Shown here: piece after piece, positions 24,046-32,412 of the stretch
Position numbering within the stretch: position 1 is the first letter of the stretch
How the letters are laid out: each line of letters begins with the position of its first letter
Source: Pseudoxanthomonas mexicana
GTDB taxonomy: Bacteria; Pseudomonadota; Gammaproteobacteria; Xanthomonadales; Xanthomonadaceae
DNA length: 49,315 bases
Direction: 5' to 3'
Assembly: GCF_001556105.1 (NCBI RefSeq)
Contig: NZ_LSIF01000040.1
Coordinates: 1 to 49,315 of the forward strand
The notes under the pieces: generated by a model
What the model was told of the DNA's origin: nothing
The model's database searches: none
The model's input: the letters and a program-made list of their open reading frames with translations, nothing else
Made by a program: the position numbers and the translations under genes

Positions 24046-25278
24046 ATGCACCATGACGTCATCATCATCGGCGCCGGACCGGCCGGTCTCTGCCTGGCCA
24101 AGGCCCTGTGCGACCTCGAACTGAAGGTCGCCGTGGTGGAGCGCCAGCCGCGCGCCGCGATCGCCGAACCCGCCTTCGACGGCCGCGAGATCGCGCTGAC
24201 CCACGCCTCGATGCGCTTGCTGCGCGACCTCGGCATCTGGCAGCACCTGCCGGACGACGCCTGCTCGCCGTTGCGCGCGGCGCGCGTGATTGAGGGCGAC
24301 TGCCTGCACGACATGCGCATCGATGCCGACCTGGCCGGCACGCCGGAGCTGGGCATGCTGGTGCCCAACCACCGCATCCGCGAAGCCGCATGGAAGGCCG
24401 TGTGCGACCTGCCCGGCCTGGACCTGTTCGACAGCGCGCGCATCCATGCGGTCCGCACCACCGACGACCACGCCTGCGTGACCCTGGGCGATGGCCTGCG
24501 GCTGGAGGCGCCGCTGCTGGTGGCGGCCGACAGCCGGTTTTCCGAGACGCGCCGCGCGATGGGTATCGGCGCCGACCAGTACGATTTCGGCAAGAGCATG
24601 CTCGTCTGCCGCATGCATCACGAACAACCGCACCAGGGTGTGGCGTGGGAGTGGTTCGGCCACGGCCAGACGCTCGCGCTGCTGCCGCTGCAGGAGCACC
24701 AGGCCTCCGTCGTGGTCACCCTTCCCGACAGCGCCGCCAAGCGACTCGCCGCGCTCGACGTGGAGGCCTTCGCCCGCGAGATCGAGCAGCGCTACGGGCA
24801 TCGTCTCGGCCACATGCGACTGGAGAGCAGCCGGCACGTGTATCCGCTGGTGGGTGTTTACGCACGCCGCTTCGTCGGACGCCGCTTCGCCCTGGTGGGC
24901 GACGCGGCGGTGGGCATGCACCCGGTGACGGCGCATGGCTTCAACCTGGGGCTCGGCAGCGTGGAACGGCTGGCCGACATGGCGCGCGAAGCACTGCGCT
25001 GTGGCGGTGACCTGGGGGGCGTGGAAGGGCTGGCCCGCTACGAACGCCGCCACCGGCGAGGATCACGCCCGCTGTATCTCGCCACGCGCGCGATCGTGGA
25101 GCTCTACACCAATGATCGGGCGCCGGCTCGCGTCGTGCGCGAAACGGTACTGCGCGCCGGTCGCCGACTCACCCCATTCCGGCGCGTGCTGGCGCGCACG
25201 TTGGCCGACGAGCGTCCCCTGGATCGGAATCCCCTGCAACGCCTGCGCGATGGCATCGCGCTGCTGCGGCCTGGCTGA
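24046..25278 (+). CDS. ubiM: FAD-dependent ubiquinone-biosynthesis hydroxylase, probable UbiM
   Basis: A 410-residue flavin monooxygenase of the UbiH/UbiF/COQ6 group. The FAD fold is VIIIGAGPAGLCLAKAL. DGREIALTHASMRLLRDLGIW contains the family segment as I recall it from UbiM. GDAAVGMHPVTAHGFNLGLGSVERLAD is the second FAD motif. These enzymes hydroxylate the aromatic ring of ubiquinone precursors; UbiM-type enzymes can act at more than one position. The ATG at 24046 is chosen because AGGAGG (24033-24038) lies 7 bases before it; the ATG at 24040 is too close. UbiM rather than UbiH or UbiF is my best guess. Confidence 0.8.
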   Translation: MHHDVIIIGAGPAGLCLAKALCDLELKVAVVERQPRAAIAEPAFDGREIALTHASMRLLRDLGIWQHLPDDACSPLRAARVIEGDCLHDMRIDADLAGTPELGMLVPNHRIREAAWKAVCDLPGLDLFDSARIHAVRTTDDHACVTLGDGLRLEAPLLVAADSRFSETRRAMGIGADQYDFGKSMLVCRMHHEQPHQGVAWEWFGHGQTLALLPLQEHQASVVVTLPDSAAKRLAALDVEAFAREIEQRYGHRLGHMRLESSRHVYPLVGVYARRFVGRRFALVGDAAVGMHPVTAHGFNLGLGSVERLADMAREALRCGGDLGGVEGLARYERRHRRGSRPLYLATRAIVELYTNDRAPARVVRETVLRAGRRLTPFRRVLARTLADERPLDRNPLQRLRDGIALLRPG

Positions 25279-25299
25279 CGCTCAGTCCAGCCAGGCCGC
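25266..25299. terminator. Shared hairpin built from the ends of two convergent genes
   Basis: GCGGCCTGGCTG (25266-25277) pairs perfectly with 25288-25299 over a 10-base loop. The left arm encodes the last residues of the ubiM-like gene; the right arm encodes the last residues of the convergent FMN reductase gene. Both stops lie in the loop. No T run follows. Confidence 0.5.
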
Positions 25300-25824
25300 G
25301 TAGCGGTCGAGGAACGACTGCAGGCGCCGACGCAGACGCTCGTCGGTGATAACGCCGTCCGCGTCGATCTGGCCTTCGCGATACTGGATAGCGATCTCGG
25401 GCTGCGGCAGCACCGCGACATCCACCGCCGCCAGCACGTTGCGCAGGTGCTGCTGCGCCGACACCGTGCCGTGCGCGCCCGGCGATGTACCGATCACACC
25501 GGCGCGCTTGCCGGCGAACGAGTTGCTTCCGCCCGGGCGCGATCCGATGTCGATGGCGTTCTTCAGCACGCCCGGGATGGAGCGGTTGTACTCCGGGGTA
25601 ACGAACAGCAACGCATCGCAGGCTTCCACCTGCCGCTTGAGGCGCAAGCCTGCGGCGGGGAAGTCCGCATCGTCGTCCTGGTCGTACAGCGGCAGGTCGG
25701 CGATGCCGATTTCTTCGAACACGAAGCGGTCGCCCGCCAACGCCTGTACGGCGCCGGCCAACTGGCGGTTGAACGAGCCGGCGCGCAGGCTGCCGACGAT
25801 GAGGCCGATGCGGGGCGTGGACAT
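25282..25824 (-). CDS. NADPH-dependent FMN reductase family protein
   Basis: A 180-residue flavodoxin-fold protein. GLIVGSLRAGSFNRQLA is the phosphate-binding loop with the GSxRxxSxN pattern. LLFVTPEYNRSIPGVLKNAIDIGSR is the second FMN motif, and GVIGTSPGAHGTVSAQQHLRNVL follows. Relatives reduce FMN, quinones or chromate; the physiological acceptor is not evident. It is the last gene of the leftward group, 29 bp after the fused E1 gene, and converges on ubiM. Confidence 0.9.
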   Translation of the reverse strand: MSTPRIGLIVGSLRAGSFNRQLAGAVQALAGDRFVFEEIGIADLPLYDQDDDADFPAAGLRLKRQVEACDALLFVTPEYNRSIPGVLKNAIDIGSRPGGSNSFAGKRAGVIGTSPGAHGTVSAQQHLRNVLAAVDVAVLPQPEIAIQYREGQIDADGVITDERLRRRLQSFLDRYAAWLD

Positions 25825-25853
25825 GACCGTTTCTCAGCGGGTGGGGACAGTCA

Positions 25854-28115
25854 TCATGCCAGCCGGTCGGCCGCTGCGACGATGTCCTCGTCACCCGGCA
25901 GCACCAGGAAGGCCGCGCCGGCCAGCGGCGTGTACGTATCCGCACCCACCACGCGCTGGAACGGGCGCGCACGATAACCCGCCTCCGTGATCGCGGTGAT
26001 GACGCCCTCGCCTACCCCGGCCGCGTGCCGGCCCTCGTCGACGACCAGGATGCGCTTCGCCGTCTTCGCCTGTTCGGCGATGAAGGCGGCGTTGAGCGGC
26101 ACCAGCCAGCGCAGGTCGACCACGCGCACCTTCCAGCCGTGCTTCTTGCCGACACTGCGCGCGGCGCGCAGGCTCATCGGCACGCCGTTGCCGTAGGTGA
26201 AGATGACCAGATCGTCCGCATCCGCGTCGTAGACGCGGCCTTCGCCCAGCGGCATCGCCTCGTCCTGCACGGGATACGGGAACAGCCATTGGCCGTCGCC
26301 GGCCTCGTACAGATCCTTGGTCATGTACAGCGCGATCGGCTCCAGGAACACGCTGACACGCCCATCGACCTTCGCCAGTGCCGCCAGCGTGCGCAGCATC
26401 GCGGCGGCATCGTCGCCGCGCGACGGGCAGCCGACCACCAGGCCGGGGATGTCGCGCAGCGCGGTGATCGAGTTGTCGTTGTGGAAGTGGCCGCCGAACC
26501 CGCGCTGGTAGCCCAGGCCGGCCATCCGCACCACCATCGGATTGCGGTACTGATTGTTGCTGAAGAACTGCAGGCTGGCCGCCTCGCCACGGATCTGGTC
26601 GCAGGCGTTGTGGAAGTACGCCAGGTACTGGATCTCCGGGATCGGCAACATGCCCAGGTTCGCGTAACCCTGCGCCAGGCCGAGGATCATCGTCTCGTCG
26701 AGCAGCGTGTTGAACACGCGGTTGCCCTTGAACGCCTTCTGCAGGCCCTTGGTGACGGTGTAGACGCCACCCTTCTGCGCCACGTCCTCGCCGAACAGCA
26801 GCGTCTCCGGGTACTTGCAGAACAGGTCGTGCAGCGCATTGTTGATCTGGATGGCCAAGTGGCGCGGCGGCAGCTTTTCCGGCAGTTTGTCCTCGCTGCC
26901 GAACGCGGCCACCCGCTTCTCGTGAGGTGCGACGCGCGCCGCCTCCGCCGCCACCGCATCAGGCGTGTAAGGCGCCAGCGGCGCCATCACATGCTCGAGC
27001 GTACTGATGCGCGGACGACGGTCCGCGTCCTCGGCGGCGGCGAAGCAGCGCTTGCGCGTGGTTTCGTACAGCGCCAGCAGCGCCTCCTTCGACAGCAGGC
27101 CGGATTCCAGCGCGATCGCCGCCGAACGCAGCAACGGGTCGGTCGCCTCCACCGCGCACAGCTCCTCCAGCGGACGCCATTCGATCTCGAAATCGGTACC
27201 GGCGTGCCCCATGATCCGCGTGGTGCGCAGGTGCAGGAAAGTGGGGCGACGCGTACGACGGCAATGCTCGACCGCCGCCTGCACCTGGCCGTAGCCGGTC
27301 GCCAGATCCAGGCCATCGGCGTGGAAATAGTCGAGGTCCTTGCGGTCGCGGAAGTTGCGGCCGATCCAGCCCTCCGGCGTCTTCACCGAAATGCCGATGC
27401 CGTTGTCCTCGCAGACGAACAGCACCGGTGCCGGCAGCTTCTGGTAAGCGGTCCACGCCGCGGCATTGAACGCGGTCTGCGCGGTGGCGTGGTTGCTCGA
27501 AGCGTCGCCGAACGAACAGATCGCGATGCTGTCCTCCGGAATCGGCGATACATGGCCGATGCGGCGCGCCTGCTCGATGGCCACCGCCGTGCCCAATGCC
27601 TTCGGCAGGTGCGATGCGATGGTGGACGTCTGCGGCAGCACCCACAACGGCTTGCTGCCCCACACCTTGTGGCGGCCACCGGACGCAGGATCCTCTGCGC
27701 TCGCCGCGAAGCTCAGCGCGGAATCCATCACCGGGTCCATGCCCGGCAGCTTGCGGAAGCGTTCGGCCATGAAGCCGCCGCTGCGGTAGTGCAGGAAGGC
27801 GGGATCGGTATGCCGCGTCAGCCGCGCGACCATCGCATTGCCCTCGTGGCCGGAACTGCCGATGGTGTAGAAGACCTTGTTCTGCACGCGCAGTACGCGC
27901 GCCATCAGGTCCAGGTGGCGCGAGATCAGCTGGGATTCCAGCAACTCGATGAAGCCGGTCGCATCCAGCGCGCTGCCGGGCAGGATGGCGTCGCCGGCCG
28001 CCGGCGTCGTGCCGACCCGTCCGTTCCACTCCTTCACGAACTCGATGAAGTTCTGGTCGCAGATCTCAGCGCGGTTGAGGCCCTTCATGCGGGCCGGAAT
28101 CGGGTTGGCAGTCAT
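25854..28115 (-). CDS. Fused alpha-beta E1 subunit of a 2-oxo acid (probably branched-chain) dehydrogenase
   Basis: A 753-residue thiamine-diphosphate enzyme in which the usual two E1 chains are joined. The alpha half (about 1-380) has FYTIGSSGHEGNA and the ThDP motif FGDASSN...CEDNGIGIS. The beta half (about 405-753) starts LAIQINNALHDLFCKYPETLLFGEDVAQKGGVYTVTKGL and has GYANLGMLPIPEIQYLAYFHNACDQIRGEAASLQFFSN and a C-terminal transketolase domain. E1 decarboxylates a 2-oxo acid and passes the acyl group to an E2 lipoyl domain. No E2 or E3 gene is nearby. The ATG at 28115 is the family start; the open frame upstream is a GST shadow. Confidence 0.88.
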   Translation of the reverse strand: MTANPIPARMKGLNRAEICDQNFIEFVKEWNGRVGTTPAAGDAILPGSALDATGFIELLESQLISRHLDLMARVLRVQNKVFYTIGSSGHEGNAMVARLTRHTDPAFLHYRSGGFMAERFRKLPGMDPVMDSALSFAASAEDPASGGRHKVWGSKPLWVLPQTSTIASHLPKALGTAVAIEQARRIGHVSPIPEDSIAICSFGDASSNHATAQTAFNAAAWTAYQKLPAPVLFVCEDNGIGISVKTPEGWIGRNFRDRKDLDYFHADGLDLATGYGQVQAAVEHCRRTRRPTFLHLRTTRIMGHAGTDFEIEWRPLEELCAVEATDPLLRSAAIALESGLLSKEALLALYETTRKRCFAAAEDADRRPRISTLEHVMAPLAPYTPDAVAAEAARVAPHEKRVAAFGSEDKLPEKLPPRHLAIQINNALHDLFCKYPETLLFGEDVAQKGGVYTVTKGLQKAFKGNRVFNTLLDETMILGLAQGYANLGMLPIPEIQYLAYFHNACDQIRGEAASLQFFSNNQYRNPMVVRMAGLGYQRGFGGHFHNDNSITALRDIPGLVVGCPSRGDDAAAMLRTLAALAKVDGRVSVFLEPIALYMTKDLYEAGDGQWLFPYPVQDEAMPLGEGRVYDADADDLVIFTYGNGVPMSLRAARSVGKKHGWKVRVVDLRWLVPLNAAFIAEQAKTAKRILVVDEGRHAAGVGEGVITAITEAGYRARPFQRVVGADTYTPLAGAAFLVLPGDEDIVAAADRLA

Positions 28116-28123
28116 GTGTTCGC

Positions 28124-28780
28124 TCAGGTTCGGGAAAACGCCAGGCGCGCCGCGACGTCGTCGCTCACCCCCGGCATGGGAACGAAACCAGGCGTGGCGC
28201 GCACGCGCGCCAGCCAGTCGGTGATACGCGGGTAGGCGAGCAGGTCGAAACCGCCATCCTCCGCGCAATGGGTGTAGGCGAACAGCGCGATGTCCGCGAC
28301 GCCATAGGTGTCGCCGGAGAACCACGCCGCGCGCCGCAGGTGCTTCTCCATCACTTCCAGCGCTTGTTCTCCGCGCTCGATCAGGCGCGGCAGGTCGGCC
28401 CTGCGCGGGGAATCCACGGGTGTCCAGCCGCGGATGAAGCGCGCTACCGCGATGTACGGCTCGTGGCTGTACTGCTCGAAGAACAGCCAGCTCAACGCCT
28501 GCGCCCGCTGCCAGGCATCGGCGGGCAGCATCGGCGTCCCTTCTGCCAGCCAGTACAGGATCGCGTCGGACTCGACGAGGACGCCGCCATCGGCGCGTTC
28601 CAGCATCGGCACCTTGCCGTTGGGGTTCTTCGCCAGGTACGCCGGCGTGCGCGTCGCGCCATTCGCGCTGTCGACCTCGATCCATGCGTAGGGACGACCC
28701 AACTGCTCCAGCAACAGGCGCACCTTGTGGCAGTTGCCGGATGTCGACATGCCGTGGACGGTGACGGACTCAGGCGACAT
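28124..28780 (-). CDS. Glutathione S-transferase family protein
   Basis: A 218-residue protein. The thioredoxin-like N-domain (MSPESVTVHGMSTSGNCHKVRLLLEQLG) has Ser13 as candidate catalytic residue, NPNGKVPMLE (cis-Pro) and ESDAILYWLAEG. The alpha-helical C-domain has TYGVADIALFAYTHCAEDGGFDL. Its class and substrate are not clear. It starts 11 bp inside the upstream nucleotidyltransferase gene and ends 8 bp before the E1 start, so translational coupling along this run is likely. Confidence 0.9.
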   Translation of the reverse strand: MSPESVTVHGMSTSGNCHKVRLLLEQLGRPYAWIEVDSANGATRTPAYLAKNPNGKVPMLERADGGVLVESDAILYWLAEGTPMLPADAWQRAQALSWLFFEQYSHEPYIAVARFIRGWTPVDSPRRADLPRLIERGEQALEVMEKHLRRAAWFSGDTYGVADIALFAYTHCAEDGGFDLLAYPRITDWLARVRATPGFVPMPGVSDDVAARLAFSRT

Positions 28781-29258
28781 GACGGTCCTCCAGGAAGGCG
28801 GCGACGCGCGCGGCCTTGGCCAGGTCCTTCGGGCGCCCGAACAGGAGGAAGATGCGTTGCTGCTCGGCGAGTGTCGGCACGCGGATGGCGTGACCGCCCA
28901 CATCGACGGTGGCATCCTCCAGCACCCGCAACGGGCGCCAGCCCTCCGGCGTCATCACGTCCAGGCCGCCCATCACTTCCAGCGGCATCGGCAGATGCGT
29001 GAAGCGCGCGAACGTGGACCGGAAGCGTGCCTCGTCCTGTGGCCGATAAACCCCATCGGCATGAGCCGCCCATGCTGCCTGCAACCGGAGCGCATCGTCG
29101 CGGCTGCACAGCACGTCGATATCCTGCGGCACGATGTCGGGGACGCCGATCAGCGCCATTGCAGCACTGCCGATGATCCACCAGGGATCGCGGAACGTCC
29201 GCGCCAGCTCAGGCAAGGCGATGTGCAGGCCTGCGTGCAGCGCGGAGGATTCGGTCAT
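28770..29258 (-). CDS. Nucleotidyltransferase-fold protein
   Basis: A 162-residue protein with FRDPWWIIGSAAMALIGVPDIVPQDIDVLCSRDDALRL. This is a GSxAxxL...DIDV pattern of the minimal nucleotidyltransferase/aminoglycoside-adenylyl-like fold. The C-terminal part has VPTLAEQQRIFLLFGRPKDLAKAARVAAFLED, as in predicted kinase-like or antitoxin-type NTases. No partner toxin gene (HEPN) is seen; the neighbours are GNAT and GST genes. The ATG at 29258 overlaps the GNAT stop by 4 bp. Confidence 0.72.
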   Translation of the reverse strand: MTESSALHAGLHIALPELARTFRDPWWIIGSAAMALIGVPDIVPQDIDVLCSRDDALRLQAAWAAHADGVYRPQDEARFRSTFARFTHLPMPLEVMGGLDVMTPEGWRPLRVLEDATVDVGGHAIRVPTLAEQQRIFLLFGRPKDLAKAARVAAFLEDRHVA

Positions 29259-29806
29259 GGATGCGCGGCCCTGCGCGCCTGCCACTGCGCGCGCGTCTGG
29301 CCCCAGACTTCAACCGGCTTCTCGTGGTGCGGCTCGGGCAGGCGATCCATGCGCAGGTAGGTCGAACCCAGCTTGGCTGCGACGGTTTTCGAGTTGACGT
29401 TGTCCGGATCGATGGTGTGGATGACGTCATCCCAACCGAGATGTTCGAACGCCCAATCGACGCTGGCAATCGCAGCTTCCGGCGCGTAGCTCTTCCCCCA
29501 CGCCTCGCGGGCGATGCTCCAGCCGACCTCGGTGCCGGGCCAGCCCTCTGGTTGCCACGGTCCTACCCGGCCGATCCAGCGACCACTGGCTTTCTCGATG
29601 ACCGAAAACATGCCAAAGCCCTGCAGGTGCCAGCTGCCCAGCGTCGCCGCCAGGCTGCGCCATGCAGGCGAACGGGCCTGGGCACCGCCGATGTAGCGCA
29701 TCGCTTCCTCATCGGCACCGAACGCCGCCCAGGCTTCGTAGTCTTCCCGCCGCGGCAGGCGAAGCAGCAGGCGCGGGGTTTCGAGCTGGAAATTGGCAAG
29801 GTCCAT
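29255..29806 (-). CDS. GNAT acetyltransferase, RimJ/RimL-like
   Basis: A 183-residue protein starting MDLANFQLETPRLLLRLPRREDYEAWAAF, the usual beginning of the ribosomal-protein acetyltransferase-like GNAT group. WIGRVGPWQPEGWPGTEVGWSIAREAWGKSYAPEAAIASVDWAFEHLG carries the acetyl-CoA loop. IDPDNVNSKTVAAKLG is the final motif. The substrate is unknown. It is the first gene of an overlapping leftward run (GNAT, nucleotidyltransferase, GST, E1). Confidence 0.88.
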   Translation of the reverse strand: MDLANFQLETPRLLLRLPRREDYEAWAAFGADEEAMRYIGGAQARSPAWRSLAATLGSWHLQGFGMFSVIEKASGRWIGRVGPWQPEGWPGTEVGWSIAREAWGKSYAPEAAIASVDWAFEHLGWDDVIHTIDPDNVNSKTVAAKLGSTYLRMDRLPEPHHEKPVEVWGQTRAQWQARRAAHP

Positions 29807-29890
29807 CGATACCACCCGTCAGAGACCGGACACGACGAGCGGCAACGCTCGACTCCCTGCACCTCACTCCCGTAACGGGAGCTGCCGACC

Positions 29891-31054
29891 TCAGAACGCG
29901 TTGATGCCCGTCAGCTCACGGCCGATCACCAGCTGGTGCACGGTTTCCGTGCCTTCGTAGGTGATGACCGACTCCAGGTTCAGTGCGTGGCGGATGGCAG
30001 CGTGCTCGGTGGTGATGCCGGCGCCGCCGAGCAGGTCGCGGCACTCGCGCGCGATGTCGATGGCCATGCGGCAGTTGTTCCACTTCGCCAGCGATACCTG
30101 CGACGGCGCCATGGTGCCGGCGTCCTTCAGGCGACCCAGCTGCAACGACAGCAACTGCGCCAGGGTGATGCGGCGGGCCATCTCGGCCATCTTGATCTGC
30201 GCGCTCTGGGTCGCCGCCACGGGGCGATCGAACAGGATGCGCTCCTTCGTGTAGGCCAGCACTTCGTCCAGGCAGGCGATGGCCGCACCGATCGGACCCC
30301 ACGTGATGCCGTAACGCGCCTGCGTCAGGCAGCCCAGCGGCCCCTTCAGCCCCTTGACGTTGGGCAGGCGGCTGCTATCCGGCAAGCGCACGTTGTCGAA
30401 GAACAGTGCGCTGGTCACCGACGCGCGCAAGCTCATCTTGTGCTTGATCTCCTGCGCGGTGAACCCGGCCATGCCCTTCTCGAGCAGGAAGCCCTGGATG
30501 CCCTCGTCGGTCTGCGCCCAGACGATGGCGATGTCGGCCAGGTTGCCGTTGGTGATCCACATCTTGGAGCCGTTGATGACCCAGTCGTCGCCATCGCGGC
30601 GCGCGTGGGTCTTCATGTTGGCCGGGTCGGAGCCGCCATGCGGCTCGGTCAGGCCGAAGCAGCCGATGACCTTGCCGGCGGCCATGTCGGGCAGCCAGCG
30701 CTGGCGCTGCGCTTCGCTGCCGTAGGCGTAGATGGGGTACATGCACAGCGAGGACTGCACGCTGACGAAGCTGCGGATGCCGCTGTCGCCGCGCTCCAGT
30801 TCCTGGCAGATCAGGCCATAGCTGACCGCGTTGAGGCCGGCGCAGCCGTACTTCTCGGGCAGCGAAGAGCCCAGCAGGCCCAGTTCGGCGATCTCCGCCA
30901 CCAGTTCCTTCGGAAACCGGCCCTGGTCGAAGGCGTCGCCGATGATGGGACGTACGCGCTCATCGGTGAAGCGGGCCACCGCGTCCTGCACGGCGCGCTC
31001 CTCTTCGCTCAGGAGGGAACGGACATCGAACAGGTCATACGGGTTCAGGGCCAT
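29891..31054 (-). CDS. gcdH: Glutaryl-CoA dehydrogenase
   Basis: A 387-residue acyl-CoA dehydrogenase. Features are IGCFGLTEPHGGSDPANM and the FAD/substrate loop, WVINGSKMWITNG, KHKMSLRASVTSALFFDNVRLP, RYGITWGPIGAAIACLDEVLAYTKERILFDRPVA, and the catalytic Glu in YEGTETVHQLVIGRELTG. The sequence pattern (ERGDSGIRSFVSVQSSLCMYPI) is that of GcdH, which oxidises and decarboxylates glutaryl-CoA to crotonyl-CoA in lysine and tryptophan breakdown. It is a single gene with a small palindromic stretch (29867-29881) just past its stop. Confidence 0.92.
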   Translation of the reverse strand: MALNPYDLFDVRSLLSEEERAVQDAVARFTDERVRPIIGDAFDQGRFPKELVAEIAELGLLGSSLPEKYGCAGLNAVSYGLICQELERGDSGIRSFVSVQSSLCMYPIYAYGSEAQRQRWLPDMAAGKVIGCFGLTEPHGGSDPANMKTHARRDGDDWVINGSKMWITNGNLADIAIVWAQTDEGIQGFLLEKGMAGFTAQEIKHKMSLRASVTSALFFDNVRLPDSSRLPNVKGLKGPLGCLTQARYGITWGPIGAAIACLDEVLAYTKERILFDRPVAATQSAQIKMAEMARRITLAQLLSLQLGRLKDAGTMAPSQVSLAKWNNCRMAIDIARECRDLLGGAGITTEHAAIRHALNLESVITYEGTETVHQLVIGRELTGINAF

Positions 31055-31133
31055 TGCGCTTCAACCGGAGGGAGTCATTCACCGCATTGTATGCGGTGCT
31101 CCTCGAACCCGGTAAGCGCCAGTCCGCAAAGCG

Positions 31134-31156
31134 AAGGCCGGCGAAACGCCGGCCTT
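31134..31156. terminator. Hairpin between gcdH and the glycine-zipper gene
   Basis: AAGGCCGGCG (31134-31143) pairs perfectly with 31147-31156 over AAA, 46 bp after the stop of the leftward glycine-zipper gene. There is no strong T run on the minus strand, so efficiency is uncertain. Confidence 0.55.
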
Positions 31157-31201
31157 TGCGGGGTGCCACGTTGAAACGCAGGCCCGTGCGGGACCGGTGC
31201 C

Positions 31202-32017
31202 TCAGCCCTTGCCAGGCGCGTCGACGCTGGCGGTCTGCGTCACCACCTGGCCATCGATGACCGGCAAGCGATCACCGGGCTTCTGATCCAGGCGGATCGT
31301 CTTGTCACTGCCTTCGAAGCGGTAGGTCACGTCGTAACCGATGACCTTGTCGGTCGTGCCCATGGCAATACGGTTGCCCGGCTTGCTGTCCATGCGCATG
31401 GTGCCGGTGGTGCCATCCGGATTGCGGTAGGTCACGTTGTAGCCGGTGACACGTGACGACTCGGATGTCGCGTTCTCGGTGCGGCACTGCCGTTCGGTAC
31501 GGTTGACGACCCGACCACCTACGTGGCGCTTGTCGACCTGGTTGCCGATGACACCACCGGCCACCGCACCCGCCGCCGTTGCGGCCTTCTTGCCGTTTCC
31601 GCCGCCCACCTGGTTGCCCAGCAGGCCACCGATCACGGCACCTGCCACGGTGCCGCCGACATTACCATCACGCTCAGGCAAGCGTTCCTGCACCGCGACG
31701 TCCTGACACACTTCGCGCGGCGTACTGGTCGTGGTGGTCTCGCGAACGGCTTCGGTGCCGATCACGGTGGCGTACAGCTTCTCGGAACTGGTGATCGGGT
31801 CTGCCTTCACCACCTCGGCATATTGCAGGGTGCCGACGGGGATCTGGTTGTCCGTGCCTGCCGCATCGTCGGCGACCAGCGCACCGTCCGCTGCCGTGAC
31901 AAGGCCATCCGGGGCGGCGGGGCTCTTGTCGCTTCCTTTCAGGAAGGCTGCGGTCGCGACACCGCCTACCAGCAGCGCGCCGACGGCGACCAGGATCGTA
32001 GTGGTATTGCTCTTCAT
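31202..32017 (-). CDS. Glycine-zipper 2TM domain protein, envelope
   Basis: A 271-residue protein. The N-terminal anchor is MKSNTTTILVAVGALLVGGVATAAFL. A Thr/Asp-rich linker and the region PREVCQDVAVQERLP follow. The glycine zipper is GNVGGTVAGAVIGGLLGNQVGGGNGKKAATAAGAVAGGVIGNQVDKRH. The C-terminal part has QCRTENATSESSRVTGYNVTYRNPDGTTGTMRM. Such proteins (SlyB/Rick17kDa-like) sit in the envelope and are often stress induced. The ATG at 32017 is chosen because GGAGG lies just upstream. Confidence 0.87.
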   Translation of the reverse strand: MKSNTTTILVAVGALLVGGVATAAFLKGSDKSPAAPDGLVTAADGALVADDAAGTDNQIPVGTLQYAEVVKADPITSSEKLYATVIGTEAVRETTTTSTPREVCQDVAVQERLPERDGNVGGTVAGAVIGGLLGNQVGGGNGKKAATAAGAVAGGVIGNQVDKRHVGGRVVNRTERQCRTENATSESSRVTGYNVTYRNPDGTTGTMRMDSKPGNRIAMGTTDKVIGYDVTYRFEGSDKTIRLDQKPGDRLPVIDGQVVTQTASVDAPGKG

Positions 32018-32190
32018 CGCTGCCTCCAAGTCGGGCGGTCCCCGATTCATCTTGGTCATCATTGCACCATTGCCAACCTGAACAAAGCACCCGCCGAGGC
32101 CCACGAAAACGAACAAAAAATGAACGCTTCAACGACGCGCCGATCATGCTAGCGTTGCGCGCGTTCCATCTCCCAAACAGAGAACCCGCC

Positions 32191-32409
32191 ATGCCCAACC
32201 CGCTGCTGTTGCCATTGCTTGAGTGGGCACGAAAACTGCGCTACCCGACCTTGTTCAAGGTGACGGCGGCGCTGTTCCTGGTCACCCTGTTCGTGCCCGA
32301 TCCGTTCCCGCTCGTAGACGAGATCCTGTTCGGCCTCGGCACCCTGCTGTTGGCCAACTGGAAGCGGCGCAAGGAACCGCCGCCGGCGATTGAACCGTCC
32401 AAGCGCTGA
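32191..32409 (+). CDS. DUF6116-like small protein, 72 residues
   Basis: MPNPLLLPLLEWARKLRYPTLFKVTAALFLVTLFVPDPFPLVDEILFGLGTLLLANWKRR... has one or two hydrophobic segments (about 22-36 and 42-56) and a basic Pro-rich tail. I recall this short family from xanthomonads as a domain of unknown function. The gene ends 3 bp before tatD, so the two are probably cotranscribed. The ATG at 32191 is preferred over longer starts because the upstream codons look like non-coding divergent-promoter sequence. Confidence 0.82.
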   Translation: MPNPLLLPLLEWARKLRYPTLFKVTAALFLVTLFVPDPFPLVDEILFGLGTLLLANWKRRKEPPPAIEPSKR

Positions 32410-32412
32410 CGC

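Noticed and set aside
26025..28235. A 736-codon rightward ORF opposite the fused E1 gene
   Set aside because: It is antisense to a gene with clear thiamine-diphosphate motifs and has no domain of its own.
28770..29258. Toxin-antitoxin pair of the nucleotidyltransferase/HEPN type
   Set aside because: No HEPN or other toxin-sized partner is adjacent. The overlapping genes are an ordinary GNAT and a GST.
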